Source: Episyrphus balteatus (taxonomy: Eukaryota; Arthropoda; Insecta; Diptera; Syrphidae). From it: 64,000 nt of DNA. Below, piece after piece: positions 35,053-47,100 of the stretch (its first letter is position 1; every line of letters starts with the position of its first letter). Under the pieces are notes generated by a model that saw only the letters and a list, made by a program, of their open reading frames with translations, had not been told where the DNA came from and did not search any database. Location: NCBI RefSeq assembly GCF_945859705.1, contig NC_079137.1, forward strand, positions 58,932,552 to 58,996,551, given 5' to 3'. Both the position numbers and the translations under genes were made by a program.

Positions 35053-35900
35053 GACTATCAACAATCTTTCTTCACAATTCAATGTTCTTTCGAATTTATA
35101 ACCAATTTAATTTATTCTGAAAAAGTTTTTATTTTCCATACTGTTTCTTTTTTTCTTTTCGTCTTATATTTTCATCCAGAATTTTGGGCGTTAACTAAAA
35201 GCAATTTAATTTGAATTCCATATAATCTACTCACAATTCGAAGAATCGTGTTGGCTGGAATATATGAATCTCATTCTTTTACAAGTTTGAATCCAGCCAA
35301 ATATAAGCTGCAAGAACGATATCATATAACTATAAAAAAGCTCTCTTCAAATCCCATAAAAGAAAGAATGCACAACATAATTCTATTACCTATCCTAATA
35401 TAAAATTAAAACTATGAAATCTAGCTTTTCAATTCTGTAATAAAAACACCCTTTTTCAAGCAACAAGCGTTTGTTGCCATACCAACTAACAATTTCATAA
35501 AACCCAAAACTTAGGTGACATAAATAGAAAGTGAATTAAAATCCTTCATATGAGTCATAGTTAGCCAAATATACAATACATAGGTGAAAAGTCTTCATTA
35601 AACAGCATCCTTGTGAACTTTTTGGCCTTCAATGTCCCAATGTATATATTTGACCTTTAAATTTTAAAAGTGCACTTCTGATTTTCTCAAGCCAATGGAG
35701 ACATTTTCACAAAAAAATAGAGTTTTTGAATTTTTTTTTGTCAGCAGTTGTCTTTTCAAAACATAATTTTAAGCAAGAACGCTTTAAAATATTCAAAGTT
35801 CTGTTTAAAAAACTCAGCTCAAAGCTACAATTGTTGTCCTTAAAAGTCCTTAAAATTTAAACTTTTCTCCATCGATCGTTACAACGGACAGGAAGTCCTC
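35053..35900. other. Promoter remnant of the decayed copy, then intergenic
   Basis: TATAAAT with its GGTTATAAATTCG context (about 35092-35104) and the GGGCGTTAACT motif (about 35185) remain from the duplicated promoter. Beyond about 35220 nothing is recognisable. Confidence 0.5.
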
Positions 35901-35914
35901 TTTACAAATTTAAA

Positions 35915-36350
35915 ATTTCTGTTTTTAAAATTGACAAAACACCGTTTTCAATTATCTTTAACACAAAACCAAGTATGCCATTAGTTTTTAGGATAAAAAG
36001 AAAAAGAATTTAAAAAAAAAATTCGAAAATCGTTATAGCCGTTTTTTTTTTTAAATATTTATTTATACACAAAAATTTTTTAACATCATTCAAAAAAAAA
36101 AAAAGTTGGTATGCCAATTTGAAGAAATAATTAATTTATAGGTAAAAACGAAATTTCAAAATTGTTTGCCATATGTTTTCAAAAAATTGATTTTTGAAAA
36201 AAAAAAATTGAAATATTTTTTTAAAAATCCAAGTGTACTTCTCTCGTATAGGCTGTATCTTGAGGTATAAGCAGACAGACAGACAGAATTGCCGAACCCA
36301 TTTTTTTGGCGTTATCCATGACGTAAAATTGTTAACTCGAGTTCAAGAGC
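35915..36350. repeat. Dispersed repeat copy ending in (ACAG)n
   Basis: A degenerate member of a family that includes AAACACCGTTTT, a GTTATAGCCGTTTTTT-like word and a TTGGTATGCCA-like word. It ends in AGACAGACAGACAG, AATTGCCG and GACGTAAAATTGTTAACTC. Better copies are at 48.3-49.2 and 52.8-53.75 kb. Confidence 0.7.
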
Positions 36351-36401
36351 GAAACCAGGGACAAAAAAAGTGTTTAAAAATGTTATATTAAACTTTAAAT
36401 T

Positions 36402-39262
36402 ACACGGTGTAACACTCAAAACATACGCGGGCGGAGACCTATCAGGTTTTGTTGAGCTAGTCGCACCGATTACGAAACGGTATTTGAAAATCCCCTAACA
36501 CCCCCAAAATCTGGAGTTACGGGCAAAAAACTGTTTTTTGGACCTTCACCCATTGAAAAAATTTTAGCTTGGACAATTTTTTACCCATTTTCGATTTTTT
36601 TACAGTTTCGGATAGAAAATAAATATACCTTTTCAACAATGTATAAAACATGTAACTCGGTTAAACCACTTAGAATTTATAAGCTGTCAAAGTTCAAAAA
36701 TTCCATTTTTTTCGTCATTTGCCCAACTTCGGCATCAATTTAAAGTATATGTTTTCAAAACAACATGCTATTTAAAAAATATATTCTAAAACTATATCTA
36801 TTTCTCAATCAATCGAGGTATTTTTTATGAAAATCACTTCAAAATTGGCTTAGAAAAAAAAATTTTTCGATTTCAACCCAGATACAGAAATTCGAACTTT
36901 TAGGTATAGAACAAAAATGTTATTTCGGCACGTAGTAGGATAACCTTGGCGCCAGGATTTGATAACGGGTTTTTGTAGAGGAGCTCAGTACAAACATTTT
37001 TTTCTTTGGAAGGGGGGTCTATCTCCCCCCGTTTAGGTGGGAGGGGCAGTTTTCTTAAAAAAAAATTATCAAAATAAAAAAAAATTATTAAAAAACAACG
37101 GCAACACTTACAGTAATAAATGATACCATTTCCGAAAGGAAAAATTGTACATTTGATTCTTATTTTTAAATCAATATAACATAACCAATAGTTTTTGAAA
37201 TAATCGATTTCAAAGTTAAAAATAGTCGAAAAAAAAATTTTAAAAACTCATTTAATACTATTTTTGTCCAGACTGTGAATTTTAATAAAAAAAATTTTTA
37301 CGCACAAAACTGCCTCAATTGTTTCCTTATCGAACAGTGAAAATTATATGTTTCTATGTCTTCTAGTTTTCGAGAAAATTGAAAAATAAAAACAAATAAA
37401 AACAAAAAATATTTTGAAAAAAGAAAAATCTGATAAAATAATTTTTCAATTTTCTCATAAACTAGAAGACATAGAAACATATAGTTTTCACTGTTCGATA
37501 AGGAATCAACTAAGATAGTTTTCTGTGTGAGTAATTTTTTTACTAAAATTCATAGTCTGGACAAAAATAGTATTAAATGAGTTTTTAAAATTTTTTTTTC
37601 GACTATTTTTAACTTTGAAATCGATTATTTCAAAAACTATTGGTTATGTTATATTGATTTAAAAATAAGAATCAAATGTACAATTTTTCCTTTCGGAAAT
37701 GGTATCATTTATTACTGTAAGTGTTGCCGTTGTTTTTTAATAATTTTTTTTTATTTTGATAATTTTTTTTTAAGAAAACTGCCCCTCCCACCTAAACGGG
37801 GGGAGATAGACCCCCCTTCCAAAGAAAAAAATGTTTGTACTGAGCTCCTCTACAAAAACCCGTTATCAAATCCTGGCGCCAAGGTTATCCTACTACGTGC
37901 CGAAATAACATTTTTGTTCTATACCTAAAAGTTCGAATTTCTGTATCTGGGTTGAAATCGAAAAATTTTTTTTTCTAAGCCAATTTTGAAGTGATTTTCA
38001 TAAAAAATACCTCGATTGATTGAGAAATAGATAGGGTAAATTAGGGCATTATGGCATACCTAAGCACAAACTCAAATAACTTTACTACGGACAACAATTT
38101 TTACTTCAATCATTTTTTTTTATTAAATTTCATAAGAACGTAACATAAATAAATTATTTAAGAATAAAAATTCAAGCTTTTTAACAAAAAATAAATTAAA
38201 TTAAAAATAGTCCAAAAAAAAACCATATTGCCCTATGTACGGGCAATATGGCGAACCATATTTACTTCGGAGCCCTTTACTTTTTTTACGTATATTCGGC
38301 ATTTTTGAAATATAATTGTAAATAAGTTTCATAAAATTAACGTTAAATTGAGGTTAGTTTCAAATTAAAAAAAAAATGCAGAGTTACTTTTGAAATTAGT
38401 TTAACATAAGGGCATTATGGCGCAGTCGGGTATTATATATCGCCATAATGCCCTTATTGCATCTGCGCCATATTGCAAATTATACACATATTCGCAAAAC
38501 ACCAAAAACCTAACACAATTCTAACTTCATTTAAAATATTACAAGTTAAATAACAAAACCAAAACTGTACTCTGCATTCTACTCTTCACAACAAACACGT
38601 GCACTGTATAGTTACCGAGATACACACAAACAAAAACAAAGCGATATTATATTGGAACCCAGAACCGGTATATTTTTTTTGTTTTCTTTTTTCTCTGGCA
38701 CAAAAATAATAGCACTGACCTGCGATTTTCACAAGGCCAGTGTTCGACGAAGACCAAAGTTTCTACATTGGTTTTATTTAAAAACGAGTATTGGAAGTAT
38801 GGTAGTTGAGAGGTGCGCCATAATGCCCGGTGCACCATAATGCCCGAAGTTACCCTATAGTTTTAGAATATATTTTTTTAAATAGCATGTTGTTTTGAAA
38901 ACATATACTTTAAATTGATGCCGAAGTTGGGCAAATGACGAAAAAAATGGAATTTTTGAACTTTGACAGCTTATAAATTCTAAGTGGTTTAACCGAGTTA
39001 CATGTTTTATACATTGTTGAAAAGGTATATTTATTTTCTATCCGAAACTGTAAAAAAATCGAAAATGGGTAAAAAATTGTCCAAGCTAGAATTTTTTCAA
39101 TGGGTGAAGGTCCAAAAAACCGTTTTTTGCCCGTAACTTCAGATTTTGGGGGTGTTAGGGGATTTTCAAATACCGTTTCGTATTCAGTGCGACTAGCTCT
39201 ACAAAACCTGATAGGTCTCCGCCCGCGTATATTTTGAAACCTCATTTTTGTAACACCGTGTT
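36402..39262. mobile_element. Foldback element with about 1 kb arms, 2.86 kb overall
   Basis: The left arm, about 36402-37386, reappears in reverse complement as the right arm, about 37442-39262. Examples are ACGCGGGCGGAGACCTATCA near 36424 answered near 39210, and GGAGCTCAGTACAAACA near 36980 answered near 37850. The ends carry ACACGGTGT/ACACCGTGT. The loop is about 55 bp. The right arm is interrupted by an 822 bp insertion (38034-38855). Without it the two arms are equal in length to within a few tens of bases. Small open frames in the arms are mirror artefacts. Confidence 0.9.
38032..38857. mobile_element. MITE nested in the foldback arm, TA duplication
   Basis: The insertion 38034-38855 begins GGGTAAATTAGGGCATTATGG and its other end is the complement of GGGTAACTTCGGGCATTATGG, flanked by TA on both sides. 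Comparison with the uninterrupted left arm shows the pre-insertion site AGATATAG, which proves the boundaries and the TA duplication. GGGCATTATGGC-like words recur inside. TA targets suggest Tc1/mariner-type mobilisation. No transposase frame is present. Confidence 0.9.
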
Positions 39263-39611
39263 ATGTCAAAAATGTTAAAAAAATTGTTTTTAATATTAGA
39301 TACAGAATAATATTTTTAATATTCAAAAAAAAAAAATCGTTTTTCAACAAAAGTTTTTCTATACATACCAATTATTTTGTTCATAATTACATAATGTATG
39401 TAGAAAAATTCAATTTCCCATTTTTAAATGGGAAAAAAATGGTTTTTGTGTTTACAGTTTTATAACTCCTTAATCGTTCAAAAAGGCTGGATCAAAATTT
39501 TCCGTTGAATAAAAGTGAACTCTTTCCAAAAAAGCTCTTAAAAAATTTTTTGATAAGAATTTTTGATACGTTTCAAAATGACTCATCTTTAAAATACATA
39601 ATCATTTTTAT

Positions 39612-39796
39612 CAAAAAAAAACAAAACCGACTTCCATGGATCAAAATTGAAATGGGATCACACTGCAGCCAGCTTTCCAACACAAAAAGAACAATCAAAA
39701 TTGGTTCACTCCGTCAAAAGTTATGAGGTAACAAACATTTAAAAAAAAAAAATACAGACGAATTGAATACCTCCTCCTTTTTGGAAGTCGGTAAAA
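39612..39796. repeat. Short element with AAACCGACTTCCA inverted ends
   Basis: AAAACCGACTTCCATGG near 39623 and TTTGGAAGTCGGTAAA near 39781 form inverted ends of a segment of about 180 bp. Non-coding; likely a small MITE or SINE-like repeat. Confidence 0.55.
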
Positions 39797-40062
39797 TATT
39801 GAAAATTGGCCAAATTTTAATTTTTCCAAATCAAAATAAGATCAAGTTTGAAATTTTATTTCCTTTTTTTTGGTCTAATTTCACATCGCCACCTAAAACA
39901 TTTTTTTTGTTAAAAAATTAAAATTCTTAAGACAAACTTTACAAAAAAAAAACACACACAATTCAAATTCAAAATTTCACTGCATAAATAATTTTATTAG
40001 TTTCGTTTGTTCGATTTTCTTTTGTACAAAGTTTTTTTTTCTCCATTTCTATTTAAGATTTT

Positions 40063-40813
40063 TTATGCTGCCATTCCAGGTTGTCCTGGTAAACCAGTTG
40101 GTCCGGGATTACCTGGTAATCCAGGTGGACCCATTTGACCTTGTCGTCCCTCGAAACCTGGACGTCCTGGTGGGCCTTCTGGTCCGGGAGGACCACGTGC
40201 TCCAGGTGGACCTGGATTGCCTGGTGCACCAATTGGTCCAGTTGGGCCATCAACACCCTTTGGGCCTTGATCTCCAGTTTCTCCTTTAGGTCCTTGTGGA
40301 CCCTTTGCTCCAGGTGCACCTGATGGACCAGCTGCTCCTGGGATGCAGACACACTGTCCTCCTCCTCCCGATGGTGGCATTGGTTGTGGCATTGGCATGG
40401 GCATTGGCATTGGCATAGGCATCGGCATTGGCATTGGCATTGGTTGTGGCATTGGTTGTGGCATCGGCATCGGCATTGGCATTGGCATGGGCATTGGCAT
40501 CGGCATTGGTGCTGGAGCTGGTGCTGGTATATGTACTGGATGTACTTGTTGGACTGGTATATAATATTTATCACCACCACCGCCACCACCATATTTATCA
40601 TATCCACCACCTCCTCCACCACCGCCACCACCTCGATTGATGCTTATTGATTTTGGAGTTTTTTTAGCATTGCTCCCAGCAAAAATTGCAAAGAGACCTT
40701 AAAAAAAAAAAAAAACAAAACAAAAAGGATTAAATATTTTGACTAAATTTTTGTTGAAAAATAATTTGAAATAAAAAATACTTACAAACAACTAAACCAA
40801 CGTTTAACTTCAT
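40063..40813 (-). CDS. Gly-rich, Met-Pro repeat, CxC collagen-like secreted protein
   Basis: Model: exon 1 40786-40813, intron 40698-40785 (GTAAGT..AAG, 88 bp), exon 2 40063-40697; 220 residues. The signal peptide MKLNVGLVVCLFAIFAGSNA probably ends before KKTPKS. A poly-Gly segment (about 33-53, with YDKYGG) follows, then a Val/Pro/His and Ala-Pro stretch. A run of Met-Pro dipeptides broken by Gln-Pro occupies about 74-117. Then come SGGGGQCVCIPG (CxC at 125-127) and 30 perfect triplets (130-219) to the C-terminus, ending GMAA. The CVCIPG junction is identical in the two genes at 50 and 51.7 kb. The paired Cys next to the rod could crosslink and register chains (inference). Core promoter TATAAAT 40855-40861 and ATCAGAA 40825-40831. 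Unlike its subfamily, it lacks the Arg-rich tail. Confidence 0.9.
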
Positions 40814-40824
40814 GTCTGCATTGA

Positions 40825-40861
40825 TTCTGATTGGAATTTTCATTTGTAGTGACCATTTATA
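40825..40861 (-). promoter_or_regulatory. Core promoter of the 40.1-40.8 kb gene
   Basis: Minus-strand TATAAAT (40855-40861) is followed about 30 bp downstream by ATCAGAATC (initiator-like). The start codon is at 40813. Confidence 0.75.
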
Positions 40862-43280
40862 CCTGCATACTCATTTTAAGGTTTTTCCAGATTTTCTATT
40901 CTTTCCATTTCATTGGAATTTTTCCAAAATAATAGATACGCCCATGGAAAATCAAGTTCCTGATTCTTATCCAATCAAAAATTAATGTTAACACTGAAGA
41001 ATTTGTATAATATAAGAAAAGTGTTAATGCTAATGAATCTGGGAAACGAAAATCCAGGGGGATATCGAAAGATGCAACAAAAGGTAACTTGTTATCCAAA
41101 CCTTCAAGATCAATGTCAATGAAGGGCGGTTTATTTCTTAAAACTTGTCTTTTCCCAAAATCCAAAATCAAAGAAATATTGAAATTTTACTCGTAAAATT
41201 GTGAAATAGAAAAATTGTATTTTTAATGATTTTGTTATTTTTTTTTTATCATTTGCATATTATTTAAAAGAATCAGAATTACTGAATGAACATTAGAAAA
41301 AGAGATATTAAGAGGTTAAAAATAATTTCTATGTACAAGAACATAAGTTTTGTTCTTGAAATTTAAAAAAAAAATCTTTTTTATTGGTTTTTACTAAATT
41401 TTTATAAATAATTTTTAACTAATAAAAATAAAAACAAAGTTAGAAGGTATGCTATTTTAAATTCAAAATTAAAAAAAAAAATCAAACCAAAATATGTATA
41501 TAAAAAAAAACTAATTTCATCAAAAGCTAGGCTTGTCTTAGCAAAATACACGACTGGGCCGTGCGTATTTTCTATAATTTTAAAGATTGCATTTTATAAA
41601 TTAAGCTTTTTTCAAGAAAAAAAAAAAATTAAACTTAACAAATAATAATATAAAATTTCTTTTAAAGTTACTACAAAAACAATTCTTAGAATGATTTGGT
41701 CCTCTAAACAAAGTATACCATTTGATTTCTATAAGAATACATTTTGAAAATCGTTATGGCGGTTTTTTTCGATAATTTTATTAAAAAAAATTAAAAACAA
41801 ATTTGGTATGCCAATAAAATGGAAAATTTGAGAACAAAGTTTCTATTAAATTAATTGGTCCGTTTGAAAAAAAAAATTGATTTTCTAAAACATTTTTTTT
41901 TTAATTGAGGACATTGGAAGCAAGTAAAAACTCAACTTTTCGTGTTTGAAATAAAATAAATATTTTTGCAAAATTAATTTATTTAAAGAACGTCTTAAAA
42001 AATTTGCATATTTTCATATTTTTTAATCAATTTTAGGATAAAAAAATATACCTATGTAATTACTGCGATTTTTTTTAGAGTTTGAATCTGCCTAGGCTAA
42101 AAATATTGACCTATTCCCTTTTGATGCAAGGTTCTCATTTTTTTATATATTTTAATATTAGAGTCACGAAAATGTTTTTGTATAAAAATTTTCCTTGAAA
42201 TTTCTCGTGTATTTTAAAGAAAGTCAATCATAATAAACAAAAATATTATATGGCAAGTAGGTATCGTTAATAATTTAATTTAATAATTAACTAAAATTCG
42301 ATGTCGGTTGCTTCAATGATGAAATTATTATTTAATTCAAGAGCTACTAATCCATATTTACAATTACAGATAAGAATAGATGGCAAAAAAGAATTAAATA
42401 AATAGATATGATTATTTTTATCTATTATCAAGTTTTCTTCTCAGCTCTTTCGTTTTTCTTTCATTCGATCGCAAAATAGTAAATGTAGTATTATATTTTT
42501 ATTCCTCTATAAAATGTCAAAAGATGAACTAAAGCAAATAAGTAAGTAAGCAAATATTAATCGGATGGAAAATGTGAGTACGAAAATTTAAGTTAAAAAC
42601 GTTTGTTGAGTAAATGTATTTTATTAGCTCCAATTTAGTGTTGAATTTATTGTAATAATTTTGTCAAACTTATTTTAAAAAGGATAAATATTTTAGGGTA
42701 GTTACTGCCAGCCTTTTTTTATTGCTAAAAGGCAGAACCTGACAAATTTTTGTAAAATGTTCTAATGTTTTTTTCTTTGAGATAAAAAGTACGGAAATAT
42801 AAAAATACTTTATACAAAGTATGGAACATTTTAAATGAGATCTATTTAAGAAATCACTATCACCGTTATAAGTCTAGCCCAAAAAACAATAAACAATAAA
42901 AACAAAAAATATGTTTTCTATTGATTTCATTGATTCGAGCCTATACAAAAGTGCATTCACCTGATAAGTCTATAAATATTCATATAATTTTCCAACCTAC
43001 AAAGTCACTTAAATTAACATAATCAAGCACTAAAATATCAAATTTATGATTGTGAACTTCCATTGACCCCAAAACAAGAAAATCCAATGTATCACGTGTT
43101 TTTTTTTTTTTATTTTTCTTTGAACTTTTCCAGAATTTTCAACAGCTAGTTAAAGGGGAAAATGGGATGGACAGATGAGTAAAACACCTTTTGTTCTGAT
43201 TGGATAATAGGTTTTTCTAAAATTTTCCAATTCGGGAAATGGTTGAGATCGTTCCAACGAAAGATGCATATTTGTATTTT
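40862..43280. promoter_or_regulatory. Intergenic region between divergent CxC genes
   Basis: No gene seen. Each end carries the same word near its gene: GATTGGATAAGAATCAG on the minus strand at about 40960-40977, and TCTGATTGGATAATAGG on the plus strand at about 43194-43210, both about 130-165 bp upstream of the start codons. TTGGAATTTTTCC-type words also occur near both. In between, 41527-41900 holds a degenerate copy of the dispersed repeat (CGACTGGGCCGTGCG). The regulatory role is inferred from symmetry. Confidence 0.5.
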
Positions 43281-43286
43281 CACGAG

Positions 43287-43325
43287 GATATAAGAAGAAG
43301 TTAGCTGCATCGCATTGAATCAGAA
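43287..43325 (+). promoter_or_regulatory. Core promoter of the 43.3 kb gene
   Basis: GATATAAG at 43287-43294 and ATCAGAAT at 43319-43326, about 30 bp apart, with the start codon at 43337. Confidence 0.7.
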
Positions 43326-43336
43326 TCACTTCAGCA

Positions 43337-44107
43337 ATGAATGGTTTCATAAGTTTGGCATTTTGTAAGTTTGTGTTGATATAATATTTTTTTACATTTG
43401 TTTTGATTTAAATTTTATGTCATTAAAATAATTTTTTTTTTTTTTTTTTAGGCATTTGCGCAATCATCAGTGGGGTTGTAGCAGATGAAGATCTTCGAGG
43501 TTTTGGCATTAGTATAGGTTACACCGGTCATGGTAGCAGTGGAGGAGGTGGTGGCGGCGACAAGGGTGGTGGAGAAAAAGTTATTCTTATCCCAGGAGGT
43601 TATCCATCATATCCATCTTATCCAGCACCACCATCCTATCCTGCACCATCTTACCCAGCACCATCTTGGCCAGCACCATCTTACCCAGCACCATCATGGC
43701 CGGCACCATCATGGCCAGCACCATCTTGGCCAGCACCATCGCCATCACCATCAAGTTGTAACTGTCCACCAGGCCCACCCGGAATGCCAGGTCCACAAGG
43801 TCAACAAGGTTCATTAGGCGAACGTGGTGACAAAGGCAGCCCCGGACAGACAGGTAATCCTGGTCCAACGGGACCAGTTGGACCTGATGGAATGCAAGGT
43901 CCCACTGGTGCAGTCGGACCCAGAGGACAAACTGGAGCACGTGGGCCACGTGGACCTCCAGGGATGCCAGGTCAAATGGGAATGCCTGGACCACAAGGTA
44001 TGCCTGGACAGATGGGAGCACCCGGTGCTCCAGGTACTTCACGCCGAAGGAGTCTTTTCTATAATGATGACGATTCTGATGATGATTATTCAATTTATCT
44101 ACATTAA
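43337..44107 (+). CDS. Pro/Ala/Ser/Tyr/Trp-repeat CxC collagen-like secreted protein
   Basis: Model: exon 1 43337-43364, intron 43365-43451 (GTAAGT..TAG, 87 bp), exon 2 43452-44107; 227 residues. The signal peptide MNGFISLAFCICAIISGVVA is split in codon 10. A Gly-rich segment (SSGGGGGGDKGGG) precedes degenerate repeats YPAPS and WPAPS. CNCPP at 112-116 leads into 30 perfect triplets at 117-206. The rod's second half is Met-rich (GMP, GQM). The tail of 21 residues starts SRRR-like (TSRRRSLFYN) and is acidic (DDDSDDDYS). Basic residues followed by acid recall a processing site or an ionic cross-bridge; both are speculative. It is divergent from the 40.1 kb gene, with matching promoter words. 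Confidence 0.9.
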
Positions 44108-44149
44108 CTTAACTACTCGTTTAATGCTAAAAATTATAATGAACCCGTG

Positions 44150-45030
44150 AATATAATTTAAAAGAAAAGAAGAAGAAAACAATTTTATTTTTTGTTTTAT
44201 TTAATTTTTTAATTCCCTTTTAACTCCGCTTTTCTATGAAATTGATTTCTCTTGGGTATAAATTTTTTTAATGTGACTGACTCTGTAGGGTAATTAAACG
44301 GAAGAGTTTTGGCCGATATTTTACTTATGATTTCGCTCTTATTTATTTAACTATTCACTAATTTAGGCCTCTTAATACATTAACACTTAGCATATTAATT
44401 TGTTTCATTGTTTTTGATGTTAAAAATATTCCAAATATTGTGCTGTTTGAGAACATCTTCAAATAAGATGTAACGGGTGTGACGTTAGAAAGTCAAAAAA
44501 TTCGAATTATTTCAAAAATTCTCCACCGTTTTTAACCTATAATTCTCCAAAGTGTGGGACAAATTAATCTTGGATTTTATACATTATTATGTTTGAGCTT
44601 AGAATATGACGTTCTTTTAATTTTTAAATTTTCTTGTTCTCAATAAAATTTTTGTGCCAAACAATTTTTATAAATCAAAACTAATGGCGAATCCAAAACG
44701 GATCGGAATTTGAAGGCGTTTAAACAAAAGGATTTTCGTTGCACGGTTTTGTTTGATTTATGTCTAGAAGAATATAATAATGATTGTTACGGAGCCAACT
44801 TTTAGTAGTAAAGCCGGTGGTAAGCAGGCAAATCCAAGGAGTTTAAAAATTCAATTAGATGATGATGAATTATGTATTTTAAATCATCTAAATATTTATT
44901 CGCCAACAGCATCGATTAAAATGAGACCTTTATGACTTGAAAAATGGATCAATAGTAGATATCGAATATGATTTTTCTCATGTTTATTTGAGCCTATTTG
45001 AGAGCTTTTTTCATTGTTTATACATTAATG
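44150..45030. other. Intergenic, no gene seen
   Basis: Sequence downstream of the 43.3 kb gene without a recognisable gene, RNA or repeat. It ends at the TTAA that marks the piggyBac-like insertion. Confidence 0.45.
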
Positions 45031-45634
45031 ACTTTAACCCATTTCCGGCTAACGTTGCGTTTTCGCAACGTCATGGTTGAAGACTTCTAGAACATAACTG
45101 ATTTTATTTTTAAATAAACTAAAAAATTATTTGGAAAGATAGTCAAATTATCTAATCGACCTGTTTTTGGATTTTTTTTGTAAAAAAGTTTTTTCGAGCT
45201 TTTTTGGGGCTATGAAAATTCGAGTTTTTCAAAATTTTGAGGTAAAATTTTTGAACTTTTGAAAAATATAGTCAAAATTATAATTTTTCTAAATAGTCTC
45301 AACTACAGGTAAATAAGGGTTCAAATTACATTCTAAAATAGTGCTGAAGTAATTTATTTGAGTTGCCTGCTTGTCAGGTAAGATGAAAGCATTACGTTGC
45401 GTTTTCGCAAACGTTAGCCGAAAGGGGTATCAAAATTTTTGAAATAATTTTTTTTTTACATGGAGTATGAATAAATTTTATTTTAGTATTTTTATGAAGT
45501 AATGAACCAAATAAAGATACACTGGGTAATGAAAGATTGTTGAAAATAAAATAACAAAATTTGTAATAAGTTATATATACATTATAATTTGGTAATTTTA
45601 TGCTTTCAAAGAATGGGATTTTGTGCGGTATTCA

Positions 45635-47100
45635 TCAAAGTATTTTTGATGAATCGGGATATAACATTTCTTGGAGGGAAAGCAGTTTGGCTAGAACACT
45701 TACAACGTCGCAATGGAGCACTTCATTGGGATTTCCTTCCGTTTGGATATCTGGTTCACTGTTTGTTTCTGATCGCAACAGGGAATCTACAACAAATATT
45801 CTAAATTCTAGTTTTGGCATTGGGGTAATTCCATGAAAAAGTGGACACGAATTTTGAACAAATTATGCAGTCTTTTTTACTTTTTTTTATTAGCAAACTA
45901 CTATTTACAAACGTCAACTCTTTATGCAAGTTGCAAAAAAAGATTCTTTGTTGTATTCCCTTATGGATAGACATAAAATTCAGGGAGTTTAATAATCTTA
46001 AAGCATTTTTATAGCATAAGCTTGACAACAACAGAAGAATTTCACATGAAAATGACGGAAAAACAAGCAAACTGAAAATATGATGAGTCTAATAGTGACG
46101 ATAACAATATCCCCTAATGAGTGCTAAAATAAGTTAACATTTAAACAAGCTTCGTTACACACTATTCGATTAAAAAAAAACTTGAGTGAAAATGCATCTT
46201 TTCTTTACTTTTGGAACCACAAATCGCAGGTAACATGAGTTACCAAAATAATGTAACGTGAGTTACCTAAATATTTTAAAATTTTTCCTCGAAATATTGA
46301 AAAAATGTTTGGTTTTGTCACTCATATTAAAAGCTTCTAATTTTGTATGTATGGAATCTTCATTGAAAACAAATTAAGATTCTTAATTATCACATAAAAA
46401 CTTCATACTGTCGGACTCTTAAAATTCGTGTCCGATTTTTGTAACGTGAGTTACCATCAAACTTTTATTTTTCCCAAGCAAATGTTAAAAATAAAGACAA
46501 TTTTTTTAGTTAATTATGAAAGTAATAGTTATGCTCCATTCATGGATAGTAATTTCGTATCAATTTACATTAAAATTGAAAAAAAAAAAATTATTTATTT
46601 GTTGGAAATTTTTGTGAATGTAACGTGAGTTACCATGGAATTGCCCATTGGTGTTTCCTTACCAAACTTTTTGCAAATGCCATATATTTTCAATACTTTT
46701 AGGAACGCTTCATCCAGCGCATTTGATAGTCAAATATAATTGATCAGTTCGAATCCAATAATTTGCTTGTAGCGTTATCATATAAATCAATTCCATCCAT
46801 CGTTATGATGTTTTCACGAATTGAATTTGGCATTGGAATGTTGACAAGTTTTCCCTTTATTCGATCAAACCGGTGAGTCCATCAAATGATTTGATAAGAC
46901 TGTTACAATTGTTGTTCCAGCGAACAGGTGCAATTTCATTTTCGTTATCGAATGCAAAATCAATGAAACCATGACTTTTTCTCATTTTTTTGAGTTCGGT
47001 CAGCTCTGATTTACCACTTCTATTCTCACGAACTATGAATGGAAATACAACACAAGAGTTGGTTTTTTGCTCTGCATTGAGAATAAATCAAATTACCTGT
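45635..47100 (-). pseudogene. Broken piggyBac-type transposase
   Basis: Fragments in order on the minus strand: an RENRSGKSELTELKKMRKS-like stretch near 47000-46970, a segment around 46900 ending in a stop, a frame change to KGKLVNIPMPNSIREN and GIDLYDN near 46860-46770, then after the nested insertion MPKLEFRIFVVDSLL at about 45820-45775. The order matches the C-terminal half of piggyBac transposases. The N-terminal half is not recognisable. No function is expected. Confidence 0.7.
45819..46650. mobile_element. Nested element in the piggyBac relic, ATTG duplication
   Basis: The element 45823-46646 (824 bp) has inverted ends GGGTAATTCCATG at left and the complement of CATGGAATTGCCC at right. 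ATTG repeats on both sides (45819-45822 and 46647-46650). The word GTAACGTGAGTTACC occurs three times and GTAACATGAGTTACC once, a regular subterminal motif. The transposase fragments resume on the far side. No transposase frame of its own. The superfamily is not assigned; a 4 bp duplication is provisional. Confidence 0.78.
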
